Positions 25,338-34,948 are shown, counted from the stretch's first letter. The stretch is DNA of 64,000 nucleotides from Armatimonadota bacterium (GCA_023511795.1 JAIMAU010000002.1:186001-250000); one strand, 5' to 3'. Notes: generated from the sequence alone by a model not told the origin. Made by a program: numbers and translations.

Positions 25338-26133
25338 TTCTTTTCTCCTTTTGCTCTATGTAATAATCTAGGTATGACTGAACCTTAACCCCTCGCTCAT
25401 CTGCGGCTTCAAGGAGCGTGCGGATAATGGTCATGTCGGAATCCTTTAGAATGCTGGACCAGTCGTGGGAAGCGTAGCTCCAGATGAGGTTTCTCTGTGC
25501 AACGTAATCAAGACACCATAGAAGGTGGTCAGAATAGCCTTTGATGTCGTCCCAGCCGTGCATTCCGCGCCAGTAAACGTCTTGCCAGTCGTGGATTGGG
25601 ATTTCCAATATATCAGGGAAGCCCTGGGCATCATACCAGAAGGGTTGAATCTCGAAAGCTACTGGTTGAAAATCAAATTGGTCACGGCCATACGTCCGCG
25701 TGAAGCGTATTCCGAGCCGATGGAGCACTTCGAGGATATCCGGGCGGTCTGCTAGCCCTCGATAATATCCCCATGGTCCGGTTAAGCCAATACATTCTTT
25801 GCCGAACTCTTGTCTTATGAGTTCTGAGGTTTTTGCAACTTCTTCTTCAATCTCCTGAAGTGATACCCCTTTGTGGACTTCGATTGTTCCATTTCTTCTA
25901 TCGATACAGATGGTTTTCAAAAGCTTGTGTGAATAAGTGTGCTGCTGAAAGTCAAACATCCGATTGTTTGCAACTTTCTTTAAATAGTCAGCATTCTTTT
26001 CGATGACCAGGCCGAGTAGGAACAAAGTGCACGGATGCTTAGCGTGGACTTCCGCCACCGTATGCAAGAAATGCCTTGTAATCTCTGGTTTGCTCTCGCA
26101 CTCAACATCATAACCAATAAGTAATGTTGCCAT
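25315..26133 (-). CDS. Polysaccharide deacetylase (NodB-homology) family protein
   Basis: 272 residues, no signal peptide. GYDVECE (Asp near residue 9, in place of the TFDD motif) and FQQHTYSH (metal-binding His pair) mark the NodB fold of CE4 esterases. Family members remove N- or O-acetyl groups from sugars, and some act as hydrolases on other amides. Being cytoplasmic and overlapping an aminotransferase gene, it probably acts on a small sugar derivative and not on cell-wall polymer. ATG at 26133 is preferred over GTG at 26139 because AAGGA then has normal spacing. Confidence 0.8.
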   Translation of the reverse strand: MATLLIGYDVECESKPEITRHFLHTVAEVHAKHPCTLFLLGLVIEKNADYLKKVANNRMFDFQQHTYSHKLLKTICIDRRNGTIEVHKGVSLQEIEEEVAKTSELIRQEFGKECIGLTGPWGYYRGLADRPDILEVLHRLGIRFTRTYGRDQFDFQPVAFEIQPFWYDAQGFPDILEIPIHDWQDVYWRGMHGWDDIKGYSDHLLWCLDYVAQRNLIWSYASHDWSSILKDSDMTIIRTLLEAADERGVKVQSYLDYYIEQKEKRNAQQTGN

Positions 26134-26324
26134 AGTCACCCGTCCTTTGAATAGAAACGAGCAAAAATGCGGTAATAGATGATTCTATAAAATAAGAAAG
26201 TTGTCCTTTTAAAGCTTAAAGCGAAGTTTTTCTAAACATACAATTGATAGCTAACCTTAGCAAAGTAGCTCAGCCCGCGATGTGGATAATTATTTGGGGG
26301 TCTCTCTGGGCGATCTAAAGGCCT

Positions 26325-26999
26325 CTAGAATTTGGCTGTAAAGACTGTAAAGGCCGCGGATAGTGTGAACGCGCTGAAGTCGAACCCAGCAAATTTATTC
26401 ATGAACTCATATCTGCCCTCTGCGGAAAATCTTTTTCCTAGAAGCAAGCCCAGTGAAACATTTGTGGTTAGCCCAATGCCATCTTTACTCACACCCGCGG
26501 TAGGTGCATCCAGATTGCAGAAATACAATCCAGCGTTAGCGGCGGCATAGCCGCGCACATTTTCGGGCGTTCCAAATCCACGAATTAACCCTACGGTTAC
26601 CGGAATAAGGGTTACGGAATTTTCGGCTGAATTGATGGTGCGCGACATCCTGTAATAACAAATATCAAATGTTGGTCGCCAGATTCTCGGTTCTGCCATA
26701 GGGAGGGGCCTTAGACCGTACCTTGTCCATTTGCTGCCGAAAATGTCTCTCACTTTCTTACTGGTTGGGTAATATGCGCCGATTGTAACAGCAAACGGAA
26801 CGGACCGCCTTCTCACCTTTTCGATTTCGTATTGCGACTCGGCTGGATTGCTGGCGTCTTTTGAATTATTATCGCCAATCATTGTGGGTTTAGATGTGCC
26901 GGTGGCTGATGCGTCTGCGGGGTTTGCCGCATCTTGGGCCCGCGTTGCGTTTATAGTTGCCAGTAATATAAAAGTTAGGAGAGGAATCAGTTGTTTCAT
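26325..26999 (-). CDS. Probable outer-membrane beta-barrel protein, 224 aa
   Basis: Signal peptide 1-21 (ends ATRAQD), then a low-complexity Ala/Asn/Ser linker (23-55), then alternating hydrophobic strands: FAVTIGAYYPTS, SVTLIPVTVGLIRGFG, GLTTNVSLGLLLGKRFSAEGRYEF. The chain ends with FTLSAAFTVFTAKF; a C-terminal Phe after an alternating strand is the signal used by the Bam machinery. It is probably a small eight-stranded barrel. Supports a diderm envelope. Function unknown. Confidence 0.65.
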   Translation of the reverse strand: MKQLIPLLTFILLATINATRAQDAANPADASATGTSKPTMIGDNNSKDASNPAESQYEIEKVRRRSVPFAVTIGAYYPTSKKVRDIFGSKWTRYGLRPLPMAEPRIWRPTFDICYYRMSRTINSAENSVTLIPVTVGLIRGFGTPENVRGYAAANAGLYFCNLDAPTAGVSKDGIGLTTNVSLGLLLGKRFSAEGRYEFMNKFAGFDFSAFTLSAAFTVFTAKF

Positions 27000-27066
27000 A
27001 CTTCTACCTCCTGGAATGCTTTTTAGGCAAGTTTAACCAAAATGCTTTAAAATATCAAGCGAAGGT

Positions 27067-29400
27067 CTAATATGGGGTATTTCCTTCTAGTTTTAAGCTG
27101 GTAACCTCTTGCTGGTTTGATATTAGCAAGGTTATTACTATTTCCAACATGTCCCCAATTGGCAGTACTAGCTCTATGTGCTTGTCGGTTGCTGTTGTCC
27201 GTGTATTCCATTCACCTTCCTGTAATGCCGTTCCGTTAACTGTAACGAGTTTGACGTTGGCATCTTTTTGAATTGCTGGGTTAAAGTGAAGGCTCAAATG
27301 TCTGAAACCGGAGGTGCGGCGGATAACAGTGGAGATTAAATTCTCAGTTTTTTCAAAGCTGATATCAAAAGTATTATTCCCCGCGCGGAAGTTGCGGACT
27401 CGAACTTTATCCCATTCCTGAGGCAAGTGTGGGCCCAAGTGAATTGTTCCTTCGAGGATATTTGCATCGAGTCCTAGCATTCCTTTGGCGAGTGGCATTA
27501 TTATCATTGCTTCCGACCAGCCTTGGTGTGGGCATCCACCTGCAATTCGTTCGTCGCCACAGAGTATCTCTGGGATATAACCCAAGGAGAAGTCCTTTGT
27601 AAGGTCTGCGTTTGCCTTTAGTGCACGGAGACCTTCTTCAGGCCGATGATTCTTGTAAGCCGCTAGGGACGCCCAGCCGGTTACCAACGGCCATACGGTT
27701 CCCTCGTGATATCCCCACGGATTGTAGATGTCGTCCTGGTTTGAGTTTGTTCTTGTCCCCCAAGGAGTATACATGGCAGGGCCGAAAAGCACATTGATTG
27801 CCCGTTGTGCTTTCTCGGGTTGAACAAGCCCCCAAAGGAGTGGGACTGCTGGGTTGGCGGTGGTAAGGTGGCAGAAGGTCTCGTCTGGAAGCTTGCGATC
27901 ATAGATATATCCCCTTTTAGTGTTCCAGAAATCTGAGTTAAGTATTAATCGCACTTTTGAGGCGTCTGCAGCCCACCGTTCGGCATCGGAATCATTCAAC
28001 ATTCGGCCCATCCAGGCGGCTTGGTCAAGAGCATGTGCCCAAATTGCGACAAGATCTACCATGTTTTTCTCGCCGTAGTCGTACCATTGATGGCCTGCGG
28101 GTGGGTTGTCTATAAGTAGGTCACGGTCTATGTCCATACGGTAGCACCAATCCATGGCATATCGGATTCGGCCCCAGTTCATCTTAATGTAGTCGAGGTC
28201 GCCGGTCCAGCGGAGATAAGCAGCCATACATATGACGAAAAGTGGGGTTGAGTCGCCGGCAACGTAAGCATAGTTCTTGTCGAAGCAGAAGTCATGGGCG
28301 GCACTTAGCTCGTGGTACACCTTGCCTCGGTTTTCGCCAAAGAGAATTTGATGCTTTGCTAGGAGGTCAAGGTTGCGTCTAACTTTCTCATACTGGCCGT
28401 AAAGGCATGCGGCAAGCGATTCCCATGCTGAGTCGCGGCCGAAGTACCATCCAAAGCCTGGTCTACCGCTGTCATTTGATGTATTCCATCCTGCGACATA
28501 ACCTGCACCGATTGAGGGTGTTTCCATGAAACATTTGTCGAGGCCAACCTTTGCCCACGTAAATGCTTCATTAATTTCGGCATCTGGCGTCTCAATGGTC
28601 AAGGTGGTCTCGATGAGATTGCGGTAGTATGCAGCGTTTTCAGCGGCGATTTTTGGTATGTTTTGTCCAATTCCGATGAAGGTTTCTCTAGCTTGATTGA
28701 CTCCGCCTACGTCGCCTGATATGACGAGTGGCACAAACGAAGTAGGTGCTTCTTCTGCAGAAACATCGATTGCAACATAGCGGTTTTCGTCATGAATGCC
28801 AAGGCTGCATGCTTTTGCTCCTGGTGCGCCAATTAAGACGGTGTGTTCTTCTGCGCCGGAGATTATTACCCACGCCCCCGTTGCTTCATCAAGCGCGTAA
28901 TCGGGCTGGCGCGCCTGCCAATCCGCTGGCCACATAAGCTTAAGGTCCGACTGGAATGAGAATATTATCTTAAGCGGCGCACCTTCCTGAATATCTAATA
29001 GAATAGCTACTCCAGGTTGCTTAATCGGAGTAATGATGATTTCTCTAATCTTGATGCCCTTGCCTTCATAATTAAAAAACGTCGCTTCGGGGGTAACATC
29101 AATTTTATTGCATAAGTCGCTTGTTTGGAACGTTTTTCCGCCTTTCTCGAATGTTAGCTTGCAATTGAAGGCATACTTGAATGGGTGTCCCCACACCTCG
29201 AAAGGTCCTGCTTCCTTGCCAAGAAGGGCGCACCTATGTCCTATTACTGCATAGAACTGCCCATGCTTGCAGGCGCGCGTCAGCGATAAGCCTGATTTGG
29301 GCAGTTCAAATTTTTGTATAGGTTGGAAGTCTATCAAAGTTCCCGGAAGGACAAAAGACGCTCCATGAGGTCGTTTTAGAGGTGTATGATAGCTAGACAA
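27067..29400 (-). CDS. Glycogen-debranching-enzyme-like six-hairpin glycosidase
   Basis: 777 residues, cytoplasmic. Residues 1-270 form a beta-sandwich domain. From about 275 (EINEAFTWAKVGLDKCFM) to 690 an (alpha/alpha)6 barrel is seen, with GWYFGRDSAWESLAACLYGQYEKVRRNLDLLA, ETFCHLTTANPAVPLLWG and NPWGYHEGTVWPLVTGWASLAAYK, which are typical of the amylo-alpha-1,6-glucosidase/GH15-GH63-related clan. The Asp in FGRDS and Glu in YHEGTVWP are good catalytic candidates. The actual linkage cut is uncertain. TTG start with AGGAGG about 9 nt upstream, 45 nt behind the TPR gene. Confidence 0.85.
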   Translation of the reverse strand: MSSYHTPLKRPHGASFVLPGTLIDFQPIQKFELPKSGLSLTRACKHGQFYAVIGHRCALLGKEAGPFEVWGHPFKYAFNCKLTFEKGGKTFQTSDLCNKIDVTPEATFFNYEGKGIKIREIIITPIKQPGVAILLDIQEGAPLKIIFSFQSDLKLMWPADWQARQPDYALDEATGAWVIISGAEEHTVLIGAPGAKACSLGIHDENRYVAIDVSAEEAPTSFVPLVISGDVGGVNQARETFIGIGQNIPKIAAENAAYYRNLIETTLTIETPDAEINEAFTWAKVGLDKCFMETPSIGAGYVAGWNTSNDSGRPGFGWYFGRDSAWESLAACLYGQYEKVRRNLDLLAKHQILFGENRGKVYHELSAAHDFCFDKNYAYVAGDSTPLFVICMAAYLRWTGDLDYIKMNWGRIRYAMDWCYRMDIDRDLLIDNPPAGHQWYDYGEKNMVDLVAIWAHALDQAAWMGRMLNDSDAERWAADASKVRLILNSDFWNTKRGYIYDRKLPDETFCHLTTANPAVPLLWGLVQPEKAQRAINVLFGPAMYTPWGTRTNSNQDDIYNPWGYHEGTVWPLVTGWASLAAYKNHRPEEGLRALKANADLTKDFSLGYIPEILCGDERIAGGCPHQGWSEAMIIMPLAKGMLGLDANILEGTIHLGPHLPQEWDKVRVRNFRAGNNTFDISFEKTENLISTVIRRTSGFRHLSLHFNPAIQKDANVKLVTVNGTALQEGEWNTRTTATDKHIELVLPIGDMLEIVITLLISNQQEVTSLKLEGNTPY

Positions 29401-29445
29401 AGAGTGATTCCTCCTAAAAGTTGAAGCAGCTATTGATATGCTGGC

Positions 29446-30105
29446 TCAAGTTTCGATGTTCTCACTACGGCTTGTCTTGCTTGCAGAGAATGCAGCATCG
29501 AAGAGGCCGTATATATATGAGGCAAGTGTCGCAACGCCCATGAAGATTGCGGCTGGGTGCGTATTCTGAATAAGCGTCGGGATGTCACGTACCCCGCTGT
29601 ATGAGTGAGATAGAAAGGCGACAGTAAAAAGAAACGCCATAAAAATTCCTAGGATAATCGAGCCTTTGAAATAGTCGCGGTTGTAGAACTGTCCGCAACC
29701 CGGCACGATCGCAAGAATCAGGGCAAAAAGAGGGCTTCTTTCGGGCTGTGCGTATTTGTGCGGATTTTCAAGCATGTCTTTTGCTAATGCCCGTTCGCGT
29801 TCCCGCTGAGCGATTTCGAGGGTTACTTTGGCAAATTTTATCTCGAGCGACTTCTTTCCCGGCGCAAGGTCGAGAGCCGACCGGTATTCGCTCAATGCTG
29901 TTTCAAGTTTGCCGCTTTCGTGGAGGATATCGGCTAGAAGTTCACGGATTGTTACGTCCTTTGGGCTGATATCGAGAGCCTTTCGGGCGGAAGTTTCGGC
30001 ATCTGTCAACTGACCTCTCATACGTTGGAGGGTTGCAAGTGCAATTAACCGTTCAATCTCACGTTCTTGTTCATAGCTCAGTTCCTGCGACATAAGTTTC
30101 ACCAT
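29446..30105 (-). CDS. TPR protein with TM2-like membrane domain
   Basis: 219 residues. Two TPR units at about 20-90 (EIERLIALATLQRMRGQLTDAETS and KLETALSEYRSALDLAP), a charged helix, then two transmembrane segments (about 125-165 and 180-200). The first contains VPGCGQFYNRDYFKGS, the G-x-G-x-FY motif of TM2 domains. It probably scaffolds proteins at the inner membrane. Overlaps the end of rsfS by 35 nt, so translation is coupled to the housekeeping operon. Confidence 0.8.
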   Translation of the reverse strand: MVKLMSQELSYEQEREIERLIALATLQRMRGQLTDAETSARKALDISPKDVTIRELLADILHESGKLETALSEYRSALDLAPGKKSLEIKFAKVTLEIAQRERERALAKDMLENPHKYAQPERSPLFALILAIVPGCGQFYNRDYFKGSIILGIFMAFLFTVAFLSHSYSGVRDIPTLIQNTHPAAIFMGVATLASYIYGLFDAAFSASKTSRSENIET

Positions 30106-30484
30106 GCCTCTCTTCTGGGCTCAGAGGTGGAGGGCTACTACTTTCAGCGCCCGTCCAAAACGACTCGAGATTGTAATATTGCCGTTCGCGTGGTGCAAAG
30201 ATATGAATGATTACGTCACCATAATCCAGTAGCACCCAAACTGCTTCTTCATAACCTTCCACTCGCTTGTTTTTTATGCCTTTGTCTGCAAACTTTTCTA
30301 TGATATTGTCAGCAATTGCTTTTACGTGGACGTCGGATGTGCCGGTAGCAATGAGAAAGAAGTCGGTCATGATTGTTCTGTCGCGGACATCGAGCACAAC
30401 TGGGTCGACAGCCTTTTTGTCCTCAGCCGCTAATAGTGCAAGCTTTGCTTTTTTCTCCGAAGTGAGACTAGCTTTGGGTGACAA
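30071..30484 (-). CDS. rsfS: Ribosomal silencing factor RsfS
   Basis: 137 residues. Binds ribosomal protein uL14 and blocks subunit joining when nutrients are low. The core has KAVDPVVLDVRDRTIMTDFFLIATGTSD and the C-terminal WVLLDYGDVIIHIFAPRERQYYNLESFW, the family signature (about residues 25-115). The last 20 residues are an added Pro-rich tail. TTG start behind GAGGAAG. Sits 8 nt after the LCP gene, as in many bacteria. Confidence 0.95.
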   Translation of the reverse strand: MSPKASLTSEKKAKLALLAAEDKKAVDPVVLDVRDRTIMTDFFLIATGTSDVHVKAIADNIIEKFADKGIKNKRVEGYEEAVWVLLDYGDVIIHIFAPRERQYYNLESFWTGAESSSPPPLSPEERHGETYVAGTEL

Positions 30485-30492
30485 TGCTTCCT

Positions 30493-31731
30493 CTAAGTCC
30501 CTTGAAATGCTAATGCTCGGTCCTTCCCGATGATTATCGTAAGGTCGGCTCCAACGGATTCATCTGTTTCGCGTCTGATGACGCTGATTCCCGTGACTTC
30601 GGCAACATGGCGTGCTGCCTTGTCGGTTCTCATCCGACATACTATCTCACTGGTGGTATAGTTGAAGCTGGGAGCATTGCCGACTGATGTTATCTCATAG
30701 CCGCTTTGCTTTAAACTCTCGGCAACTTTTTTTGCCACACCCTGTACTCCACTTCCGTTCAGCACCTCAATTTTTGCTGGGATTGGCGTTGTATCTTGTC
30801 TGAAGAAAAGCTTAGCCACGACCTCGGCGGTTTTTTGCGAGTCTGCAATCCAGTAACTGATTCCATTGATGTTCTGTGGTGCGCCGGGAAGTGTTTCCAT
30901 CTCTACTTGACTTAGGTCCAGCTTGGATGCTAGCTTTGCCAGCGCAACTAAATCACGCGGAGTCATATCTGTTTCGACATTTTCAAGCATGGTAGAAATC
31001 AATCGGGGTAGCTTTGGCAGGTTGATTGGTGAGACTGCTTTTTTTACTAGGGCGCGAAGGAATTTCTGTTGCCGTTGGATGCGGCTGATGTCGCCTAGGG
31101 CATCGTGGCGGAAGCGCACATACTGCATTGCGTGTTCGCCGTCAAGAACCTGACGGCCTTTCTCCAGGTTTATATATAGGCCACCCCATTTGTCTATGTA
31201 GCGCATATTTTTTTCAACGTCAATTTCCACACCGCCAAGAATATCCACACATTTCTTGAACCCTTTGGTGTTTGTTTTTATGTAGTAGTCTGCCTCGATG
31301 CCGGTAAGTTGAGCAACGGCTAAGCGGGTGAGCATGGGTCCGCCAAACACATGCGCTGCGTTTATTTTTTGCATGCCTCCATATCCGTTAAGGTCTACCC
31401 TTGTATCTCGAGGAATAGAGAGAGCTGCCACTTGTTGTTTATCAAAATCAATGGAGGCAATTATGATTGAGTCAGAGAGTCCGCGTTTTGTTTCGTTTCT
31501 TTTTCCTGTATCGTCTTCGCCAATGACGAGTATGCGGACGGTTTTCTTGCCATCGAAGGGCGGCTCGATAATTTCTTTGACCTTATGCGAGAATCCACTG
31601 TGAGTGGTGTAGTAGCCAAGGAGTGTTCCTAAGCCAACTGCTGCTGCAAAGCAGAGGATAATAAGCAGAACAAGCAGTATTGGTGCTACACCACGATTAT
31701 TATTTATTAAATGAGGGAGCCTGCGTGCCAT
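30493..31731 (-). CDS. LytR-CpsA-Psr (LCP) family glycopolymer transferase
   Basis: 412 residues. One N-terminal transmembrane helix (about 15-38) places the catalytic domain outside. The LCP core runs from about 65 to 225: VRILVIGEDDTG, SDSIIIASID, LSIPRDTRVDLNG, VRFRHDALGDISRIQRQQKFL, with the Arg and Asp residues that hold the polyprenyl pyrophosphate. The C-terminal 90 residues are a LytR_C domain (EVLNGSGVQGVAKKVAESL). LCP enzymes attach glycopolymers to the cell wall or other acceptors. ATG at 31731 chosen because it lies 7 nt past the nadD stop with GGAGTGAGGG upstream. Confidence 0.92.
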   Translation of the reverse strand: MARRLPHLINNNRGVAPILLVLLIILCFAAAVGLGTLLGYYTTHSGFSHKVKEIIEPPFDGKKTVRILVIGEDDTGKRNETKRGLSDSIIIASIDFDKQQVAALSIPRDTRVDLNGYGGMQKINAAHVFGGPMLTRLAVAQLTGIEADYYIKTNTKGFKKCVDILGGVEIDVEKNMRYIDKWGGLYINLEKGRQVLDGEHAMQYVRFRHDALGDISRIQRQQKFLRALVKKAVSPINLPKLPRLISTMLENVETDMTPRDLVALAKLASKLDLSQVEMETLPGAPQNINGISYWIADSQKTAEVVAKLFFRQDTTPIPAKIEVLNGSGVQGVAKKVAESLKQSGYEITSVGNAPSFNYTTSEIVCRMRTDKAARHVAEVTGISVIRRETDESVGADLTIIIGKDRALAFQGT

Positions 31732-31738
31732 TGTGCCC

Positions 31739-32338
31739 TCACTCCAAATACAAGCCATGCTTGCGAATATACCGCTCAACTTTCTCAGGCACCAGATATC
31801 GAATAGTTTTACCCGTAGCGATTCTTGCTCTTAGATTAGTTGCCGAGATGTCCACAGGTGCTATGGGAAGTATCTCAATGCTTTTCAAGAACTTGAGCGG
31901 CAGATGCTGCTCAAGCGCCGTTAGGTCAAAGCCAGGTCTAGGTGCTACGATGAATCGTGTCAATTCGGGAAGCCGGTCTGCTTCATGCCAGCTCTCGATT
32001 TCAAGTATTTCGTCTGCGCCCACTATAAAATATATTTCCGTTTTCTGCCCATAAATTCCTTTTATTTCGCGGATAGTATCGACTGAATATGAAGGGCCGG
32101 AACGTTCGATTTCAAGCCTGGAAGCCTCAAAATATGGGTTGGACGCCGTTCCGAGTAGCGTCATAGCGTATCTGTGCTCGGCATCGGAAACCGGATATGT
32201 GATCTTATGCGGGGGTTGGCCGGCCGGGATGAAAATCACTTTCCCCAAATTAAATTTTTCCCGCGATTCCTCTGCTATAATCAGGTGCGCCCAATGCAGA
32301 GGATCAAACGTGCCGCCCATTATGCCAATTCGAGACAT
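31739..32338 (-). CDS. nadD: Nicotinate-nucleotide adenylyltransferase
   Basis: 199 residues. Joins nicotinate mononucleotide and ATP to deamido-NAD. GIMGGTFDPLHWAH (5-18) is the nucleotidyltransferase signature with HxxH as HWAH, and DISATNLRARIATGK near 165 is the ISST-R-like motif. Normal length. In the housekeeping cluster between proB and the LCP gene; yqeK, often found next, is absent. Confidence 0.96.
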   Translation of the reverse strand: MSRIGIMGGTFDPLHWAHLIIAEESREKFNLGKVIFIPAGQPPHKITYPVSDAEHRYAMTLLGTASNPYFEASRLEIERSGPSYSVDTIREIKGIYGQKTEIYFIVGADEILEIESWHEADRLPELTRFIVAPRPGFDLTALEQHLPLKFLKSIEILPIAPVDISATNLRARIATGKTIRYLVPEKVERYIRKHGLYLE

Positions 32339-32400
32339 ATCTTTATCCTGCTTTTACAGGTTTTTGCCTGCATTAGCTTGGGGTTAGTGGGAAAAGAGCG

Positions 32401-33507
32401 CTATACTCCCAATGCCATATTGTCGCGATGGATTACTTCGTCGAAGTCCTTGTATCCAAGTATATCTTCGATCTCTGAGCTTTGCCGTCCCTTGATTTTT
32501 TCAATTTCACTTGCACTATAATTGACGAATCCTCGAGCAATTTGGTTTCCTTCTTCGTCTACGATTCTTACTAAGTCGCCTGTGGAGAAGCTTCCCTGCA
32601 CTCCTATTATTCCGGCGGCAAGCAGGCTTTTACCTCCTTCTAGGATCATGCGTTTTGCACCTTCGTTTATAATTATCTCGCCGCGAACATGGGCTCCGAA
32701 TGCAATCCATCGTTTCCGACCACTTAAGCTTGATCTCTGAGGAACGAATTTCGTACCGATTTGTTTGTCAGAAACGATATCAACGATAACGTTTGGCAGC
32801 CTCCCATCGGCAATAATCATTGCGACGCCTGATTTTGTTGCAATTTTTGCAGCTTCAATTTTTGTGCGCATGCCGCCAGTGCCGCTTCGAGCTTTGCCAG
32901 CGATTGCCCAAATATTGTCGTCAATTTTTGTAACTAGCGGGATAACTTCGGACGGCGCAGATTTTGCTGGGTCTGTCTTGCATAGTCCAGGTACATCAGA
33001 AAGCAGAATAAGCAAATCTGCCCCGAGGCTTGAAGCAACGAGAGCGGCTAGATTGTCGTTATCGCCCACCCGTATTTCATCTACCGCAACGGTGTCATTT
33101 TCATTAACTATTGGTATTACGCCATGGCGAAGGAGCGCTAGCATGGTGTTACGAGCGTTGAGATAGCGCCGCCGATCGCCAAAGTCCTCGCGGGTGAGGA
33201 GTATTTGGCCAGTAGTGAGGCCGTGCCATTCAAATATCTCGGAATACATTTGCATAAGTAGACCCTGCCCAACGGCGGCAGCAGCTTGCTTTTCAGGCAT
33301 TGTCATCGGGCGCTCAGGCAACCCCATTCGCTCTATCCCGGCTCGAATTGCTCCGGACGTGACGAGCACGACGTCGATTGATTTCGATCTAAGGTTCGCA
33401 ATTTGACTGGCTAGCGAAGTCAAATACGGGCGGTCTATTTTGCCTGAGTTATTTGTCAGGGTGCTTGTGCCGACTTTTATAATAACCCTTTTAGCCTTCT
33501 TGTCCAC
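32401..33507 (-). CDS. proB: Glutamate 5-kinase
   Basis: 368 residues. Phosphorylates glutamate, the first step in proline synthesis. The amino-acid-kinase domain (1-255) starts RVIIKVGTSTLTN and includes VNENDTVAVDEIRVGDNDNLAALVAS and SGTGGMRTKIEAAKIA. The C-terminal PUA domain (about 275-368) is present. GTG start 16 nt after obg. proA is not in the window. Confidence 0.96.
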   Translation of the reverse strand: MDKKAKRVIIKVGTSTLTNNSGKIDRPYLTSLASQIANLRSKSIDVVLVTSGAIRAGIERMGLPERPMTMPEKQAAAAVGQGLLMQMYSEIFEWHGLTTGQILLTREDFGDRRRYLNARNTMLALLRHGVIPIVNENDTVAVDEIRVGDNDNLAALVASSLGADLLILLSDVPGLCKTDPAKSAPSEVIPLVTKIDDNIWAIAGKARSGTGGMRTKIEAAKIATKSGVAMIIADGRLPNVIVDIVSDKQIGTKFVPQRSSLSGRKRWIAFGAHVRGEIIINEGAKRMILEGGKSLLAAGIIGVQGSFSTGDLVRIVDEEGNQIARGFVNYSASEIEKIKGRQSSEIEDILGYKDFDEVIHRDNMALGV

Positions 33508-33523
33508 TTTAGTACCTACCGCC

Positions 33524-34825
33524 CTATTCTACTTCTTCTTCTTCTATGTAGTCAAACTCGATTGCCCCGATTCTGACGGTGTCGCCGTTTTCTATTCCAA
33601 GCTCCTTGAGAGTCTTCAGTACACCTAAGCGATCGAGCTTGCGGTGCAGTCGGCGAATTGCCACTTCATTATTTATGTTAGTCATTGCTACCTCACTTTC
33701 CAGGCGTTTTCCTTCGACGACAAACTCGTGGTCGCCGACTTTCTTGGCTTCCCAGCGCTTGAGATCTCTTTTTTCTGGTGCGATATGGACTATTTCATGT
33801 GTTTCAGCGGGGGTTGGCACAATTTTGTCTAATTTGCGAAGCTCTTCTGCAAGGAAGTAGATTAATTCTTGGACTCCAAAGCCGGTGGCCGCTGAGATTG
33901 CGAATGTTTTGAATCCTCTTGATTCGAATATGGGTGCAAGCTCTCTTGCTGTTTCCATGGCTCCGGTTATGTCAACTTTGTTCAATGCGACGACTTGGGG
34001 AAGCTTGGCCAATTCAGGGTTATAAAGACGAAGTTCGCGGTTTATGACGTCAAAGTCATTCAAAGGGTTTCTTCCCGTCAAGCCAGATATGTCGAGGATA
34101 TGCACGAGAAGTCGAGTTCGCTCTATGTGGCGAAGGAACCTATCTCCGAGTCCTGCTCCCGCATGAGCACCTTCAATCAGTCCGGGAATGTCCGCCATGA
34201 CGAAAGAGTTTTCTTCATCAACGCGCACAACGCCAAGGTTTGGCGTAAGGGTAGTGAAGGGATAATTTGCAATTTTGGGCTTGGCTGCCGAGACTTTTGC
34301 TATTAGCGTGGATTTGCCAACATTTGGGAAACCAATCAGTCCGACATCTGCAAGTAGTTTGAGTTCGAGCCGAAGATTTCGTTCCTCTCCTGGTTCTCCG
34401 GGCTCGGCAAATCTTGGCGTACGCTGTGTAGGTGTGGCAAATCGTGCATTTCCACGGCCGCCTCGTCCTCCTCGCGCAATGATAAACATTTGGCCTTCTG
34501 TGTCCAGGTCAACTAGTAGTTCGCCAGAGTCGGCATCGTAGATCTGGGTTCCAACTGGCAGGTGAATATAAAGATCCTCGCCGTCTTTCCCAGTCATGTT
34601 ATTAGGCCCGCCGTCGCCGCCTCTGGGTGCCTTGTAATTTCGCTTGTAATGGAAGTCAATTAGGGTTGTGAGCCGGCCATCTGCGACTAGGATAACATTG
34701 CCACCTCTGCCGCCGTCGCCGCCTGCAGGACCACCTCGAGGCACAAACTTTTCACGGCGGAAGGCAACCATGCCGTCGCCGCCGTCGCCGGCTTTTACGC
34801 TTATTGTTGCTTCGTCAACAAACAT
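33524..34825 (-). CDS. obg: Obg family GTPase
   Basis: 433 residues. Essential ribosome-associated GTPase in large-subunit assembly. Obg fold 1-158 (MFVDEATISVKAGDGGDGMVAFRRE, Gly-rich), G domain from about 160 with GFPNVGKSTL (Walker A), DIPGLIEGAH (G3) and NKVD (G4), and the C-terminal OCT domain (350-425, TNINNEVAIRRLHRKLDRLGV). ATG at 34825 has GGAGGG 5 nt upstream, so the longer frame to 34870 is not used. A terminator-like hairpin stands just ahead of it. Confidence 0.97.
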   Translation of the reverse strand: MFVDEATISVKAGDGGDGMVAFRREKFVPRGGPAGGDGGRGGNVILVADGRLTTLIDFHYKRNYKAPRGGDGGPNNMTGKDGEDLYIHLPVGTQIYDADSGELLVDLDTEGQMFIIARGGRGGRGNARFATPTQRTPRFAEPGEPGEERNLRLELKLLADVGLIGFPNVGKSTLIAKVSAAKPKIANYPFTTLTPNLGVVRVDEENSFVMADIPGLIEGAHAGAGLGDRFLRHIERTRLLVHILDISGLTGRNPLNDFDVINRELRLYNPELAKLPQVVALNKVDITGAMETARELAPIFESRGFKTFAISAATGFGVQELIYFLAEELRKLDKIVPTPAETHEIVHIAPEKRDLKRWEAKKVGDHEFVVEGKRLESEVAMTNINNEVAIRRLHRKLDRLGVLKTLKELGIENGDTVRIGAIEFDYIEEEEVE

Positions 34826-34849
34826 TGCTGCCCTCCTTGCGAAGGCGCC

Positions 34850-34889
34850 ATAATAAAACGACTCGATCATCGGAACGATAATCGAGTCG
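34850..34889 (-). terminator. Attenuator-like hairpin between rpmA and obg
   Basis: On the minus strand CGACTCGAT pairs with ATCGAGTCG (34859-34867/34881-34889), with an inner ATC/GAT pair and a small loop, followed by TTTTATTAT (34850-34858). It stands about 25 nt before the obg start and should end part of the rplU-rpmA transcripts. Confidence 0.7.
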
Positions 34890-34908
34890 CAAGAACTTTG
34901 TATAGAAG

Positions 34909-34948
34909 AATATTATTCCTCCCATGATCTGACGGGAGAAATAATATT
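34909..34948 (-). repeat. 15-bp-stem hairpin after rpmA
   Basis: Arms 34909-34923 and 34934-34948 pair along 15 bp, with the single mismatch becoming a G-U pair in the minus-strand RNA; loop of 10 nt. No T tract, so it probably protects the rpmA 3' end or is a processing site. Confidence 0.65.

Noticed and set aside
26260-26320. Sequence with GTAGCTCAG resembling a tRNA D-arm
   Set aside because: No matching acceptor stem or T-arm could be found around it.
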